Positions 1-7,011 of a stretch of DNA of 26,801 nucleotides are shown here, one piece after another. Every line of letters starts with the position of its first letter. Within the stretch, counting starts at the first letter, position 1. The position numbers were made by a program, and so were the translations under genes. The DNA comes from RGIG8767 sp964531805 (GTDB taxonomy: Bacteria; Bacillota; Clostridia; Lachnospirales; Lachnospiraceae): assembly GCA_964531805.1 (NCBI GenBank), contig CAZHGE010000030.1, positions 1 to 26,801 of the forward strand, written 5' to 3'. Below the pieces are notes generated by a model, which was given only the letters and a program-made list of their open reading frames with translations, did not search any database and was not told the DNA's origin.

Positions 1-99
1 GAAAATATGAATCTTAGTTTTACAGAAAGATTGGAACAAAGAGAAAACTTTCAGTTTAACGAAGCAAATCGTATCATTTGTTTTAAGAAAAATATATAA
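1..99 (+). CDS. C-terminal end of an unidentified protein (partial)
   Basis: Frame 1 is open from the first base to a TAA at 97-99 and encodes 32 residues, ending in ...RIICFKKNI. Both other forward frames close within the first 15 bases. The gene begins outside the window and the tail has no motif I recognise. A real coding tail is plausible because the next gene starts 60 bases later on the same strand with its own ribosome site, but so short an open stretch in AT-rich DNA could be chance. Confidence 0.4.
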   Translation, partial: ENMNLSFTERLEQRENFQFNEANRIICFKKNI

Positions 100-159
100 T
101 AGAATTAAAAAACAAACATGTATTGAACATAGAATTTTTGAATTTGGGAGGTAATTAAA

Positions 160-585
160 ATGAAGTTGGACGGTTTTGGGTTATTTGTGGATGATATGCC
201 TACAATGATTCGATTTTATAGAGATGTTCTCAGGTTTGAAATTATCGAAGATGAGAATGCCGTAAATGTATATCTGATTAAAGACGGAACTCTTTTCATG
301 CTTTATGAGCGAAAAAACTTTGAAGAAATGACGAGTAGAAAATATGAATATGTAAAGGGTTTTAATGGACATTTTGAAATAGCATTATATGTTGACACAT
401 TTGAAGAAGTGGATTTGGAATACGAAAAAGCGATTGAAAAAGGTGCTCGTTCTGTATTGGAGCCGACCACAGAGCCTTGGGGACAGCGTACATGCTATAT
501 TGCAGACCCGGAGGGAAATTTGATTGAAATTGGCTCTTTTAATCGGCCTTTTGATAGCAAATCTGATTTTAATGGGGTACAATAG
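160..585 (+). CDS. VOC (glyoxalase/bleomycin-resistance fold) family protein
   Basis: A 141-aa protein of the vicinal oxygen chelate superfamily, small metal-dependent enzymes or binding proteins built from paired beta-alpha-beta-beta-beta units. The N-terminal half has the typical opening (DGFGLFVDDMPTMIRFYRDVL). The C-terminal half ends in the family signature WGQRTCYIADPEGNLIEI, where the Glu of LIEIG is a usual metal ligand. Length is normal for a single-domain member. The ATG is preceded by GGGAGG at good spacing. The substrate cannot be deduced, and lactoylglutathione lyase proper is not supported. A promoter just upstream is uncertain (TATAAT at 95-100 without a good -35). It is probably monocistronic, since proS downstream has its own promoter and leader. 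Confidence 0.85.
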   Translation: MKLDGFGLFVDDMPTMIRFYRDVLRFEIIEDENAVNVYLIKDGTLFMLYERKNFEEMTSRKYEYVKGFNGHFEIALYVDTFEEVDLEYEKAIEKGARSVLEPTTEPWGQRTCYIADPEGNLIEIGSFNRPFDSKSDFNGVQ

Positions 586-598
586 GAAAAGAAATAAC

Positions 599-627
599 TA
601 GACATTTTTCTCAATCCATGCTATCTT
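599..627 (+). promoter_or_regulatory. Sigma-A-type promoter of the T-box/proS unit
   Basis: TAGACA at 599-604, a 17-base spacer and TATCTT at 622-627. The spacer ends in TGC, which gives an extended -10. It lies 30-60 bases before stem I of the T-box, as expected. A 7-bp inverted repeat (TCCATGC at 615-621, GCATGGA at 637-643) straddles the -10 box; its meaning is unknown. Confidence 0.6.
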
Positions 628-660
628 GATTTAAATGCATGGAACAGAAATAGTACATAT

Positions 661-897
661 ACAGACCCTTCAGAGAGAAGTCGGTTGGTGCGAGGCTTTG
701 GTGATTTGGATATGGAACCAGTCTGGGAGCAGCAGAAGAGAAAGCTGAAGATTCAGAAACTTCTGCCGGAGGTCACCGTTATCAGAGACATGTAAGTGAT
801 AGCTTGCAATGAGTGCAGAGAAATCTGAATTTAGGTGGTAACGCGGATTTTATTCGTCCTAAGTATAACGAAAGTTATATTTAGGACGTTTTTTTTT
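661..897 (+). promoter_or_regulatory. T-box riboswitch (tRNA-Pro sensing) of proS
   Basis: A complete T-box leader. Stem I is closed by CAGAC (662-666) pairing GTCTG (721-725). Just inside the 3' side is GAA followed by CCA (718-720), the layout of an S-turn plus specifier codon, here proline. The T-box core AGGTGGTAACGCGG is at 833-846. Its UGGU bulge would pair with the ACCA 3' end of uncharged tRNA-Pro. An intrinsic terminator follows: 15-bp stem 855-869/874-888 with a GAAA loop and a U-tail at 889-897. Known mechanism: uncharged tRNA stabilises the antiterminator and lets RNA polymerase read into proS. The assignment rests on both the specifier and the downstream gene. Confidence 0.93.
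855..897 (+). terminator. Regulated intrinsic terminator of the proS T-box
   Basis: CGTCCTAAGTATAAC pairs with GTTATATTTAGGACG (15 bp, one G-U), with a GAAA tetraloop and a T9 tract. Its 5' arm lies directly after the T-box sequence, so it competes with the antiterminator. Confidence 0.9.
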
Positions 898-912
898 GAA
901 AGGAGCAAAGAG

Positions 913-2640
913 ATGAAACTGAAAAACTTAGTAGGACAGAGATTTAAAGAAAGACCGGCTGACTGTGTCATCGACAGTCATGCTTTGATGGTACGCGGTG
1001 GTTACATGAAGTATGTGGGCAATGGCATTTTTTCCGAGTTTCCGGTATTAAACCGTGTGACAAGAAAAATTGAGAATATCATCCGCGAAGAAATGAATGC
1101 CATTGACGGGCAGGAAGTATTGTTTCCGGTTGTAATGCCGGCAGAACTTTGGCAGGAGTCAGGAAGATATGACAGTATTGGAAGCGAATTGGTGCGTTTT
1201 CAGGATAGAAGCAAGTCCAAAATGGTGCTGGGAATGACACACGAAGAGGCAGCAGTGCATTTGGTAAGGGAATACGGACAGTCCTATCAGCAGTATCCGT
1301 TTATGATTTATCAGATTCAGAGAAAGTTCCGTGATGAAGCCAGACCGAGAGCCGGTATGATTCGTGTGCGAGAATTTACGATGAAGGATGCCTACTCCTT
1401 TCATACATCCCAGGAGGATTTGGAGCAGTATTATCAGAAATGCTACGATGCCTATAATCGTATTTTTGCCAGAGCAGGTATTCCGGAGGTAGTAACGGTG
1501 GCTTCTGATTCCGGTATGATGGGCGGAAGCATTTCCCACGAATATATGCTCTTAAATGAAGTGGGTGAGGATACCATCGTATTATGTGATGAATGTGATT
1601 ACAGAGCCAACATGGAAGCGGCGGAAAATATTGTTACAAATTTTGCAGATGGTAATTTGCAAGAACTTCACTGCATCGAGACACCTGACTGTAAGACAAT
1701 TGAAGATGTATGTGCATTTTTAAAAAGCGATGTAACGGCATCTTGCAAGGCTGTTGTTTATCAGAAAAACATGGATGATACTTTTGTGGTTGCCTTTGTC
1801 AGGGGCGATTATGAAGTGAATGAGACAAAACTTCGTAATTTAGTGGGTGAGGACATTCATCCGGCGGAGATAACAGAGGATTCTCCATTAGTAGCCGGAT
1901 ATATTGGTCCATTTGGTATCTCTGAAAAAATAACTTACTATCTGGATGCATCATTAAAAGGAATCTCCAGTCTTGTGGCAGGAGCAAATAAAGAAGGCTA
2001 TCATTACACCGGCTTAAATCTCGAAAGAGACCTTGAGAACATAACTTATGTGGATATTGCAAAAGTAAAAGAAGGCGGTATATGCCCATGCTGCGGAAAA
2101 CCAGCACTTTCTATCAAAAGGGGAATTGAGGTCGGAAACATTTTTCAGTTGGGTACAAAATATACAAAAAGCATGAACATGCAGTATGTGGATAAGGATG
2201 GAGAAATGCACCATCCGATCATGGGCTGTTATGGAATCGGTGTGGGACGTCTGGCGGCTTCCGTATGTGAAGCAAAGCATGATGACTTTGGTCCAATTTG
2301 GCCAATTTCCATTGCACCTTGGGAAGTACATTTATGCTGCATCCGCCCGGATGATGAAAATGCAAAATGCATTGCAGACGATTTATATGAGGAATTACAG
2401 AAAAACAAGGTCGAAATAATCTATGATGACAGAGAGGGCGTCCGCGCAGGACAGATGTTTGCGGATGCGGACCTTTTGGGTGTACCAATTCGTGTAGTCG
2501 TAAGTCCGAGAAACTTACAGGAAGGTAAGCTTGAGATATCAACAAGGGATAAGTCTGTGAAAGAAATGGTTGATATTGTAGATGGGCTGGAGTATATTTT
2601 GGGATTAAAAAGGACTCTATTTGGGGCAATTAACGTTTAA
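913..2640 (+). CDS. proS: Proline--tRNA ligase, bacterial type with INS editing domain
   Basis: A 575-aa class II aminoacyl-tRNA synthetase that charges tRNA-Pro in the cytoplasm. Motif 2 (FRDEARPRAGMIRVREFTMKD) is at about 139-159 and the motif 3 region (GCYGIGVGRLAAS) near 440. Residues about 220-400 form the inserted editing (INS) domain that hydrolyses Ala-tRNA-Pro. It keeps the lysine of the E. coli VKTLLVKA motif (here SCKAVVYQ, Lys279) and an IGP loop. The C-terminal anticodon-binding domain follows. I chose ATG 913 because it follows AAAGGAG; the frame is open further upstream, but that lies inside the T-box terminator. Length matches E. coli ProS (572 aa). Controlled by the T-box upstream. 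Confidence 0.97.
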   Translation: MKLKNLVGQRFKERPADCVIDSHALMVRGGYMKYVGNGIFSEFPVLNRVTRKIENIIREEMNAIDGQEVLFPVVMPAELWQESGRYDSIGSELVRFQDRSKSKMVLGMTHEEAAVHLVREYGQSYQQYPFMIYQIQRKFRDEARPRAGMIRVREFTMKDAYSFHTSQEDLEQYYQKCYDAYNRIFARAGIPEVVTVASDSGMMGGSISHEYMLLNEVGEDTIVLCDECDYRANMEAAENIVTNFADGNLQELHCIETPDCKTIEDVCAFLKSDVTASCKAVVYQKNMDDTFVVAFVRGDYEVNETKLRNLVGEDIHPAEITEDSPLVAGYIGPFGISEKITYYLDASLKGISSLVAGANKEGYHYTGLNLERDLENITYVDIAKVKEGGICPCCGKPALSIKRGIEVGNIFQLGTKYTKSMNMQYVDKDGEMHHPIMGCYGIGVGRLAASVCEAKHDDFGPIWPISIAPWEVHLCCIRPDDENAKCIADDLYEELQKNKVEIIYDDREGVRAGQMFADADLLGVPIRVVVSPRNLQEGKLEISTRDKSVKEMVDIVDGLEYILGLKRTLFGAINV

Positions 2641-2664
2641 GAATATTTAATTAATTTATATAGT

Positions 2665-2749
2665 AAACTGTCGACAAAAACTTTGATATGTATCCTTACT
2701 GGTTTGTCCGGTAAAGATGGTACATATCAAAAGTTTTTATCGACTGTTT
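2665..2749. repeat. Long imperfect palindrome between proS and rhuM remnant
   Basis: AAACTGTCGACAAAAAC... on the left mirrors ...GTTTTTATCGACTGTTT on the right. The arms are nearly 40 bases with few mismatches, and an inner hairpin (TTACTGG/CCGGTAA) closes the middle. Its right edge covers the stop codon of the minus-strand gene. No long U-tract follows on either strand, so it is not a typical terminator, although it may end convergent transcription. It could be a MITE or REP-like element; no clear target duplication is visible. Confidence 0.7.
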
Positions 2750-3329
2750 ATTTAATAATTTTCGGCAATGCTTTCCAGTGCATTTTGTTTTGAACCTGTT
2801 TAAAAAATAAAACAGAACTTTCGGCATGAGGGTCATAATCTATGCTGGTTGCATAGATTTCTAAGACCTTACGCCAGAATACTTTTTCAGATGAACGTAT
2901 ATCCCGAATACGGGCAAGTAACTCGTCAAAGTAATTGCCTCCGCCAAGTCTTTTCAACCGGTCATCATCTAAAGCAAATCCTTTTTTCATATACTCTTTT
3001 AATATTCCCATAGCCCAGATTCGAAATTGTGTACCACGATGGGATTTTACGCGGTATCCGACAGATATAATGACATCAAGGTTGTAGTAGTCAACCTGAT
3101 ATGTTTTTCCATCAGAAGCAGTTTGGGCAAATTTTGCCCAAACTGAAAGTTTATCTAATTCACCTTCTTTAAAAATATTACGGACATGTTTTCCAATAAC
3201 ACTACGGTCTCGTTGAAAAAGTTCAGCCATTTGGTCCAAGGATAACCATACCGTATCTTCATCAAAGGTAGTTTCTATTTTTGTCAAACCATCTTCTGTT
3301 GTGTACATAATAATATTTGAATTGTTCAT
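2748..3329 (-). CDS. RhuM-family protein, C-terminally shortened
   Basis: A 193-aa protein matching the N-terminal and central part of the virulence RhuM family (named after a Salmonella SPI-3 gene; molecular function not established). Family hallmarks are VWLSLDQMAELFQRDRSVIGKHVRNIF near the N-terminus, YYNLDVIISVGYRVKS.RGTQFRIWA in the middle and IYATSIDYDP...FFKQVQNKMHW near the end. Members are usually about 330 aa. This one stops right after the VQNKMHW segment, exactly where the long palindrome begins, so the C-terminal third is probably lost. ATG is preceded by AAAAGGA. The strong promoter with a LexA-like box (3363-3391) suggests DNA-damage control. It may be non-functional. Confidence 0.8.
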   Translation of the reverse strand: MNNSNIIMYTTEDGLTKIETTFDEDTVWLSLDQMAELFQRDRSVIGKHVRNIFKEGELDKLSVWAKFAQTASDGKTYQVDYYNLDVIISVGYRVKSHRGTQFRIWAMGILKEYMKKGFALDDDRLKRLGGGNYFDELLARIRDIRSSEKVFWRKVLEIYATSIDYDPHAESSVLFFKQVQNKMHWKALPKIIK

Positions 3330-3362
3330 ATCAGAGTTAATCCTTTTTTATATTGTAAGATA

Positions 3363-3391
3363 AATATATCACGAACAAATGTTTGGTACAA
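3363..3391 (-). promoter_or_regulatory. Promoter of rhuM remnant with LexA-like (SOS) box
   Basis: On the minus strand, TTGTAC (3391-3386), a 17-base spacer and TATATT (3368-3363). The spacer contains CGAACAAATGTTTG (3372-3385 on the plus strand). This fits the Gram-positive DinR/LexA box CGAACRNRYGTTYC at 13 of 14 positions. A repressor there would cover the promoter. Confidence 0.5.
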
Positions 3392-3555
3392 GAAAAAAAT
3401 AGTAAAAATTTGCATATTAGATTATAATTTTTTTAGCATGCTTTTGCTGAGTCACACTATACTAAGGGGGTTTTGTTTGGTATACTTTTTGATGTCAAAT
3501 AAGTGTTGAAAAAAGTATTAAAGGAGTACACAGGTGAGAAAACGAATTAACTACT

Positions 3556-3634
3556 CGATGCAGTTCTAAGATTGACAGCAGATTGTATCGAGGTTAATAG
3601 AAGGCAGATTGCTTATGTTGTCAGAACTGCATCG
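3556..3634 (+). promoter_or_regulatory. Candidate structured 5' leader RNA of the radical SAM/yeiH unit
   Basis: CGATGCAGTTCT (3556-3567) pairs perfectly with AGAACTGCATCG (3623-3634), a 12-bp closing helix. Inside it, GACAGCA can pair with TGTTGTC (one G-U), leaving a central region free for further folding. It ends 50 bases before the start codon. No U-tract follows, so it is not a terminator. It matches no riboswitch class I can recognise. Confidence 0.4.
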
Positions 3635-3684
3635 CTCAAGAATTGTCGAGAATGAAAATGATTTTTGAAAGGAATGTAGTTAAT

Positions 3685-4443
3685 ATGAATGAATATTTAA
3701 AGAATGTAAACCGAATCGAATTTGTGGTAACCATGGCGTGTACGGGCCGTTGCAAGCATTGCTCGGAGGGAGAGCATATTGCTTGCAAGGAGCATATCGA
3801 CGGAGATGTGGCAGCACAGGCAGTCATCGATATCTGTGCACAATATAATATAGAGTCCCTGATGACGTTTGGTGGGGAACCTTTATTGTATGCTGTGGAT
3901 GTATGTAGGATTCAAAAGGCGGCTATGGAGGCTGGAATCCCTAAACGTGAGTTGATTACCAACGGATTCTTTTCGAAGGATAAATATAGAATTGCAGAAG
4001 TTGCCCACATGCTGGCAGAAAGTGGCGTAAACCATATCCTGCTTTCCGTGGATGCGTTTCATCAGGAAACCATTCCTCTTGAGCCGGTGGAATATTTTGC
4101 AGACTGCGTGCGTGCAAAAGGAATTGCAATAGAATTAAGTCCGGCATGGCTGGTAAGTAAAGAGGACAGCAACCCCTATAATGTTAAAACCAGAGAACTT
4201 CTTTCTAAGTTTGTGGAAAAAGGTTTTGCGATCGCAAATGGGAATATCATCTGGTTTGGCGGAAATGCAAAGATTCATTTGCGAGAATATTTTGATGAGA
4301 CAAAAGAAGTGGTAAATCCCTATGAAGATGACCCAAGAGATGTAAAAGCGGTTTCCTTTAACCCCAATGGGGATGTACTAAACGGGAATATCTATCAAAA
4401 TGATATTATGGAGATATTTAAGTCTTATGTAGTGGAGACTTAG
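3685..4443 (+). CDS. Radical SAM protein of unknown substrate
   Basis: A 252-aa protein with the radical S-adenosylmethionine cluster motif CTGRCKHC (Cys19, Cys23, Cys26), which ligates a [4Fe-4S] cluster and cleaves SAM to a 5'-deoxyadenosyl radical. Next come MTFGGEPLL (the GGE motif that binds SAM, about 65-73) and LLSVDAFHQE. It is short for the superfamily and has no obvious extra Cys-rich (SPASM) domain. ATG 3685 follows GAAAGGA; an in-frame TTG at 3643 lies inside the leader and is less likely. The next complete gene encodes a YeiH-type transporter. The last 96 codons are repeated downstream by the tandem duplication. Substrate unknown. Confidence 0.88.
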   Translation: MNEYLKNVNRIEFVVTMACTGRCKHCSEGEHIACKEHIDGDVAAQAVIDICAQYNIESLMTFGGEPLLYAVDVCRIQKAAMEAGIPKRELITNGFFSKDKYRIAEVAHMLAESGVNHILLSVDAFHQETIPLEPVEYFADCVRAKGIAIELSPAWLVSKEDSNPYNVKTRELLSKFVEKGFAIANGNIIWFGGNAKIHLREYFDETKEVVNPYEDDPRDVKAVSFNPNGDVLNGNIYQNDIMEIFKSYVVET

Positions 4444-4499
4444 AACTTATGCGAAGGACGTTACAATTTGTTATATCATTACGAAAGAGAAAAGGTACA

Positions 4500-4784
4500 A
4501 TGAAAGAAAAAGGTTTAGGTATTTTACTTTGTATATTAATAGCAGGAATTACGACTATATTAAGTGGACTGCATATCGGTAGTTTTTCCATGGAGATTAT
4601 CGGAGCACCGGTATTGTCGATTTTGATGGGAATGCTTATTACTATGGTCAGGCCAACACTGGCAGAGAGCAATACCATGAAAGTCGGTATTAAATTTACT
4701 TCTAAAAAAATATTGCAGTGGGCCGTTATCATTTTAGGGTTTTCACTCAATCTTGGAACGATTGCAAAGATGGGAGGTAAGTAA
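4500..4784 (+). pseudogene. Truncated 5' copy of yeiH-type gene
   Basis: It has the same ribosome site, start and first 92 or so codons as the full gene at 5124. It then runs across the duplication junction into radical SAM sequence and stops at TAA 4782-4784 after AKMGGK. If translated it would give 94 residues with the first membrane helices only. It is a by-product of the tandem duplication. Confidence 0.9.
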
Positions 4785-5067
4785 AGAGGACAGCAACCCC
4801 TATAATGTTAAAACCAGAGAACTTCTTTCTAAGTTTGTGGAAAAAGGTTTTGCGATCGCAAATGGGAATATCATCTGGTTTGGCGGAAATGCAAAGATTC
4901 ATTTGCGAGAATATTTTGATGAGACAAAAGAAGTGGTAAATCCCTATGAAGATGACCCAAGAGATGTAAAAGCGGTTTCCTTTAACCCCAATGGGGATGT
5001 ACTAAACGGGAATATCTATCAAAATGATATTATGGAGATATTTAAGTCTTATGTAGTGGAGACTTAG
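4776..5067 (+). pseudogene. 3' fragment of the radical SAM gene
   Basis: The last 96 codons of the radical SAM gene (from VSKEDSNPYN to the stop), identical to 4152-4443. It lacks the Cys cluster and any start region of its own. The frame is open leftward into the yeiH copy by chance, but no ribosome site precedes it. Confidence 0.9.
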
Positions 5068-5123
5068 AACTTATGCGAAGGACGTTACAATTTGTTATAT
5101 CATTACGAAAGAGAAAAGGTACA

Positions 5124-6200
5124 ATGAAAGAAAAAGGTTTAGGTATTTTACTTTGTATATTAATAGCAGGAATTACGACTATATTAAGTGGACTGCATAT
5201 CGGTAGTTTTTCCATGGAGATTATCGGAGCACCGGTATTGTCGATTTTGATGGGAATGCTTATTACTATGGTCAGGCCAACACTGGCAGAGAGCAATACC
5301 ATGAAAGTCGGTATTAAATTTACTTCTAAAAAAATATTGCAGTGGGCCGTTATCATTTTAGGGTTTTCACTCAATCTTGGAACGATTGCAAAGATGGGAG
5401 GACAGAGTCTGCCGGTTATCCTTTCTACCATTAGTACATCGCTCATTGTATCTTTTCTTATGATGAAGGTATTAAAAATGGATGGAAAAGTGTCCTGTCT
5501 CATTGGGGTAGGGTCATCCATTTGTGGTGGATCTGCGATAGCGGCTACCGCACCGGTAATTGATGCAGATGATGAAGAAGTAGCACAGGCGATTTCTGTT
5601 ATTTTCTTATTTAATGTCATTGCGGCACTGAGTTTTCCGAGTTTTGGTTATGCGTTGGGATTTGGAACGGAAGGTTTTGCGATTTTTGCAGGAACAGCGG
5701 TAAACGATACGTCGTCCGTGACAGCCGTGGCATCCACAGCAGAGGGGTTGTATGGAGTAGAAGGTATCCTTTCCTCAGCTGTAACTGTTAAATTAGTCCG
5801 TACTCTTGCGATTATTCCGATTACTTTAGTACTTGCTTTATACCGTACCTATCAGTCAAAACAAGATGGAACGGCAGGCGGAGAGTTTTCATTATTAAAA
5901 ATCTTCCCTTGGTTTATCCTATTTTTTATCACGGCGTCAATTATGACAACGATAGTTGGGATTATGCCGGAGAATACATTTACTGTATTTTATACAGGCA
6001 CCTTTGTAAAGGCTATGAAATGGCTGGCAAAATTTTTTATTGCAATGGCAATGTGTGCCATCGGGTTAAATACCAACCTGATCAATTTGATTAAAAAAGG
6101 CGGCAAGCCAATCTTGATGGGATTTTGCTGTTGGGCAGCGATCACAGCGGTGTCCATTGGTGTGCAGTATGCGATGGGAATGTTTTATACCAATTTATAA
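5124..6200 (+). CDS. YeiH family (UPF0324) putative membrane exporter
   Basis: A 358-aa polytopic membrane protein of the Cons_hypoth698/YeiH family, often annotated as putative sulfate exporter; the substrate is not firmly established. About ten hydrophobic segments are visible. The family signature GVGSSICGGSAIAATAPVI sits near residues 130-148, and NDTSSVTAVAS follows further on. ATG 5124 is chosen because AAAAGG precedes it by 5 bases; an ATG at 5073 would add 17 residues and has no ribosome site. Stop-to-start distance from the radical SAM copy is 56 bases, so the two are probably cotranscribed. A truncated duplicate of its 5' end lies at 4500. Confidence 0.9.
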   Translation: MKEKGLGILLCILIAGITTILSGLHIGSFSMEIIGAPVLSILMGMLITMVRPTLAESNTMKVGIKFTSKKILQWAVIILGFSLNLGTIAKMGGQSLPVILSTISTSLIVSFLMMKVLKMDGKVSCLIGVGSSICGGSAIAATAPVIDADDEEVAQAISVIFLFNVIAALSFPSFGYALGFGTEGFAIFAGTAVNDTSSVTAVASTAEGLYGVEGILSSAVTVKLVRTLAIIPITLVLALYRTYQSKQDGTAGGEFSLLKIFPWFILFFITASIMTTIVGIMPENTFTVFYTGTFVKAMKWLAKFFIAMAMCAIGLNTNLINLIKKGGKPILMGFCCWAAITAVSIGVQYAMGMFYTNL

Positions 6201-6216
6201 GAGAATATATAGCAGT

Positions 6217-6242
6217 ATGGGCGTGCAGAAATGCACGCCCAT
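6217..6242 (+). terminator. Intrinsic terminator after yeiH-type gene
   Basis: ATGGGCGTGCA pairs with TGCACGCCCAT around a GAAA loop, 11 perfect pairs. The following U-tract is poor and delayed (GGTTTAATTTTT), so efficiency is uncertain. It also lies just past the stop of the convergent hicB gene and may serve both. Confidence 0.65.
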
Positions 6243-6247
6243 TACGG

Positions 6248-6643
6248 TTATAGGTTTAATTTTTGTATTAATGCTTCTTGGAGGACTTGTGAAAAATTTA
6301 AGCCAACTGCAGAGGCTGCTTCATTTAACCATTCGGGAATGGTTAGTGTTTTCTTTACAGCACGTTTATTATATTTTTTTCGGTATTCGGAAGTGTCACA
6401 AATAATGAATGAAACAAATTCATTTTCCTTTATAATTATGTCTTTGATATTAGAAGGATCAGAAATTTTTAAACCTTCTATTTCATAAGTAGAAAGCATT
6501 AGTGCTAACGCATCTTGTGCCATTTCGATTGCATCAATTAAATTATCTCCGCAGGTGTAGCATCCTTGAACATCAGGGAAATGTACAGAATACATACCAT
6601 TTTCTTCTGGAGTAAAAATAGCGGGATAAGAATATTTTGACAT
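6248..6643 (-). CDS. hicB: HicB-family antitoxin with C-terminal ribbon-helix-helix domain
   Basis: A 131-aa antitoxin of a type II HicAB module. Residues 1-70 form the degenerate RNase-H-like HicB fold (YPAIF..EENGMYSVHFPDVQGCYTCGDNLIDAIEMAQDALAL). Residues about 97-131 form a ribbon-helix-helix DNA-binding domain (KKTLTIPEWLNEAASAVGLNFSQVLQEAL), so it can repress its own promoter. ATG is preceded by AAAGGAG. The 13 bases between the hicA remnant stop and this start show the usual hicA-hicB order. The partner toxin upstream is truncated, so HicB appears to be orphaned, perhaps kept as a DNA-binding regulator. Confidence 0.9.
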   Translation of the reverse strand: MSKYSYPAIFTPEENGMYSVHFPDVQGCYTCGDNLIDAIEMAQDALALMLSTYEIEGLKISDPSNIKDIIIKENEFVSFIICDTSEYRKKYNKRAVKKTLTIPEWLNEAASAVGLNFSQVLQEALIQKLNL

Positions 6644-6656
6644 AAGAGTTCTCCTT

Positions 6657-6743
6657 TCATAGTTGAATGCCGGCGTCTTTTAAGATGCTTCGTAGTGTAC
6701 CAGTAGGAATTTCTTTGCTATGCCTACCCACTTCAAAATATAT
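6657..6743 (-). pseudogene. hicA: hicA toxin remnant, C-terminal part only
   Basis: Read on the minus strand, this frame encodes IYFEVGRHSKEIPTGTLRSI followed by LKDAGIQL and TGA. KEIPTGTLRSILKDAGI is the conserved C-terminal signature of HicA mRNA interferases. The N-terminal half, including the helix and the catalytic Gly-Ser-His segment, is missing. No ATG, GTG or TTG start lies at suitable distance from the AAGGAG upstream; the in-frame codon near it is ATA. The retained ribosome site next to mid-gene sequence points to an internal deletion of about 30-40 codons. Too short for ordinary ORF callers. Confidence 0.8.
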
Positions 6744-6753
6744 CGTCTCCTTA

Positions 6754-6782
6754 ATAATAACACGTATAAATACGTGCGTCAA
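6754..6782 (-). promoter_or_regulatory. hic promoter with palindromic operator
   Basis: On the minus strand, TTGACG (6782-6777) and TATTAT (6759-6754) are separated by 17 bases. Sixteen of these are the perfect palindrome CACGTATTTATACGTG (6776-6761). This is the expected position for an operator bound by the ribbon-helix-helix domain of HicB. The ribosome site AAGGAG follows at once (6752-6747). Confidence 0.75.
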
Positions 6783-7011
6783 CAGTGAAAAGAAATAATA
6801 GCTTATGAACAGCGAGCAAATGGGTAATTTGGTGAATTACCATGAAAGAACAGAAATGTTAATATATGAATATGATAGTTAGAAATATAGCAAAAATGAA
6901 AAGACAAGTCAATAAAACAATGACATAAAAACGATTAGAATTACTGGACAATTTTCGTTTTTTTTGGCATTCTTTATATGGTGTAAATACAATAAAAAGA
7001 AGGACAACAAA

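Larger units (their letters stand above)
3330..3684. other. Intergenic region between divergent genes, with a structured leader
   Basis: Apart from the rhuM promoter at 3363-3391, no gene is seen. The rightmost third (3556-3634) is a candidate structured RNA leader, listed separately. I found no convincing sigma-A promoter for the radical SAM gene. A TATACT at about 3480 lacks a -35 match. Confidence 0.5.
4152..5399 (+). repeat. Perfect tandem duplication, two 624-bp units
   Basis: Unit 1 is 4152-4775 and unit 2 is 4776-5399. I compared them line by line and saw no difference. Each carries the 3' part of the radical SAM gene, the short intergenic stretch and the first about 93 codons of yeiH. 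The three unit boundaries share only GG, inside the loose context ATGGnnGG, consistent with a microhomology-mediated event. Because the breakpoints lie within the two genes, one complete copy of each gene survives. A recent duplication or an assembly artefact are both possible. Confidence 0.95.

Noticed and set aside
2219..2629. 136-codon and overlapping minus-strand frames inside proS
   Set aside because: They lie opposite conserved ProS sequence, lack ribosome sites and show no family similarity.
5042..5620. 192-codon open frame on the minus strand over the yeiH-type gene
   Set aside because: It is the antisense of a well-recognised membrane protein gene, and its partial copy at 4418-4750 exists only because of the duplication.
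6157..6488. Plus-strand frames of 82 and 85 codons after the yeiH-type gene
   Set aside because: They run through the terminator and antisense to hicB without start signals.
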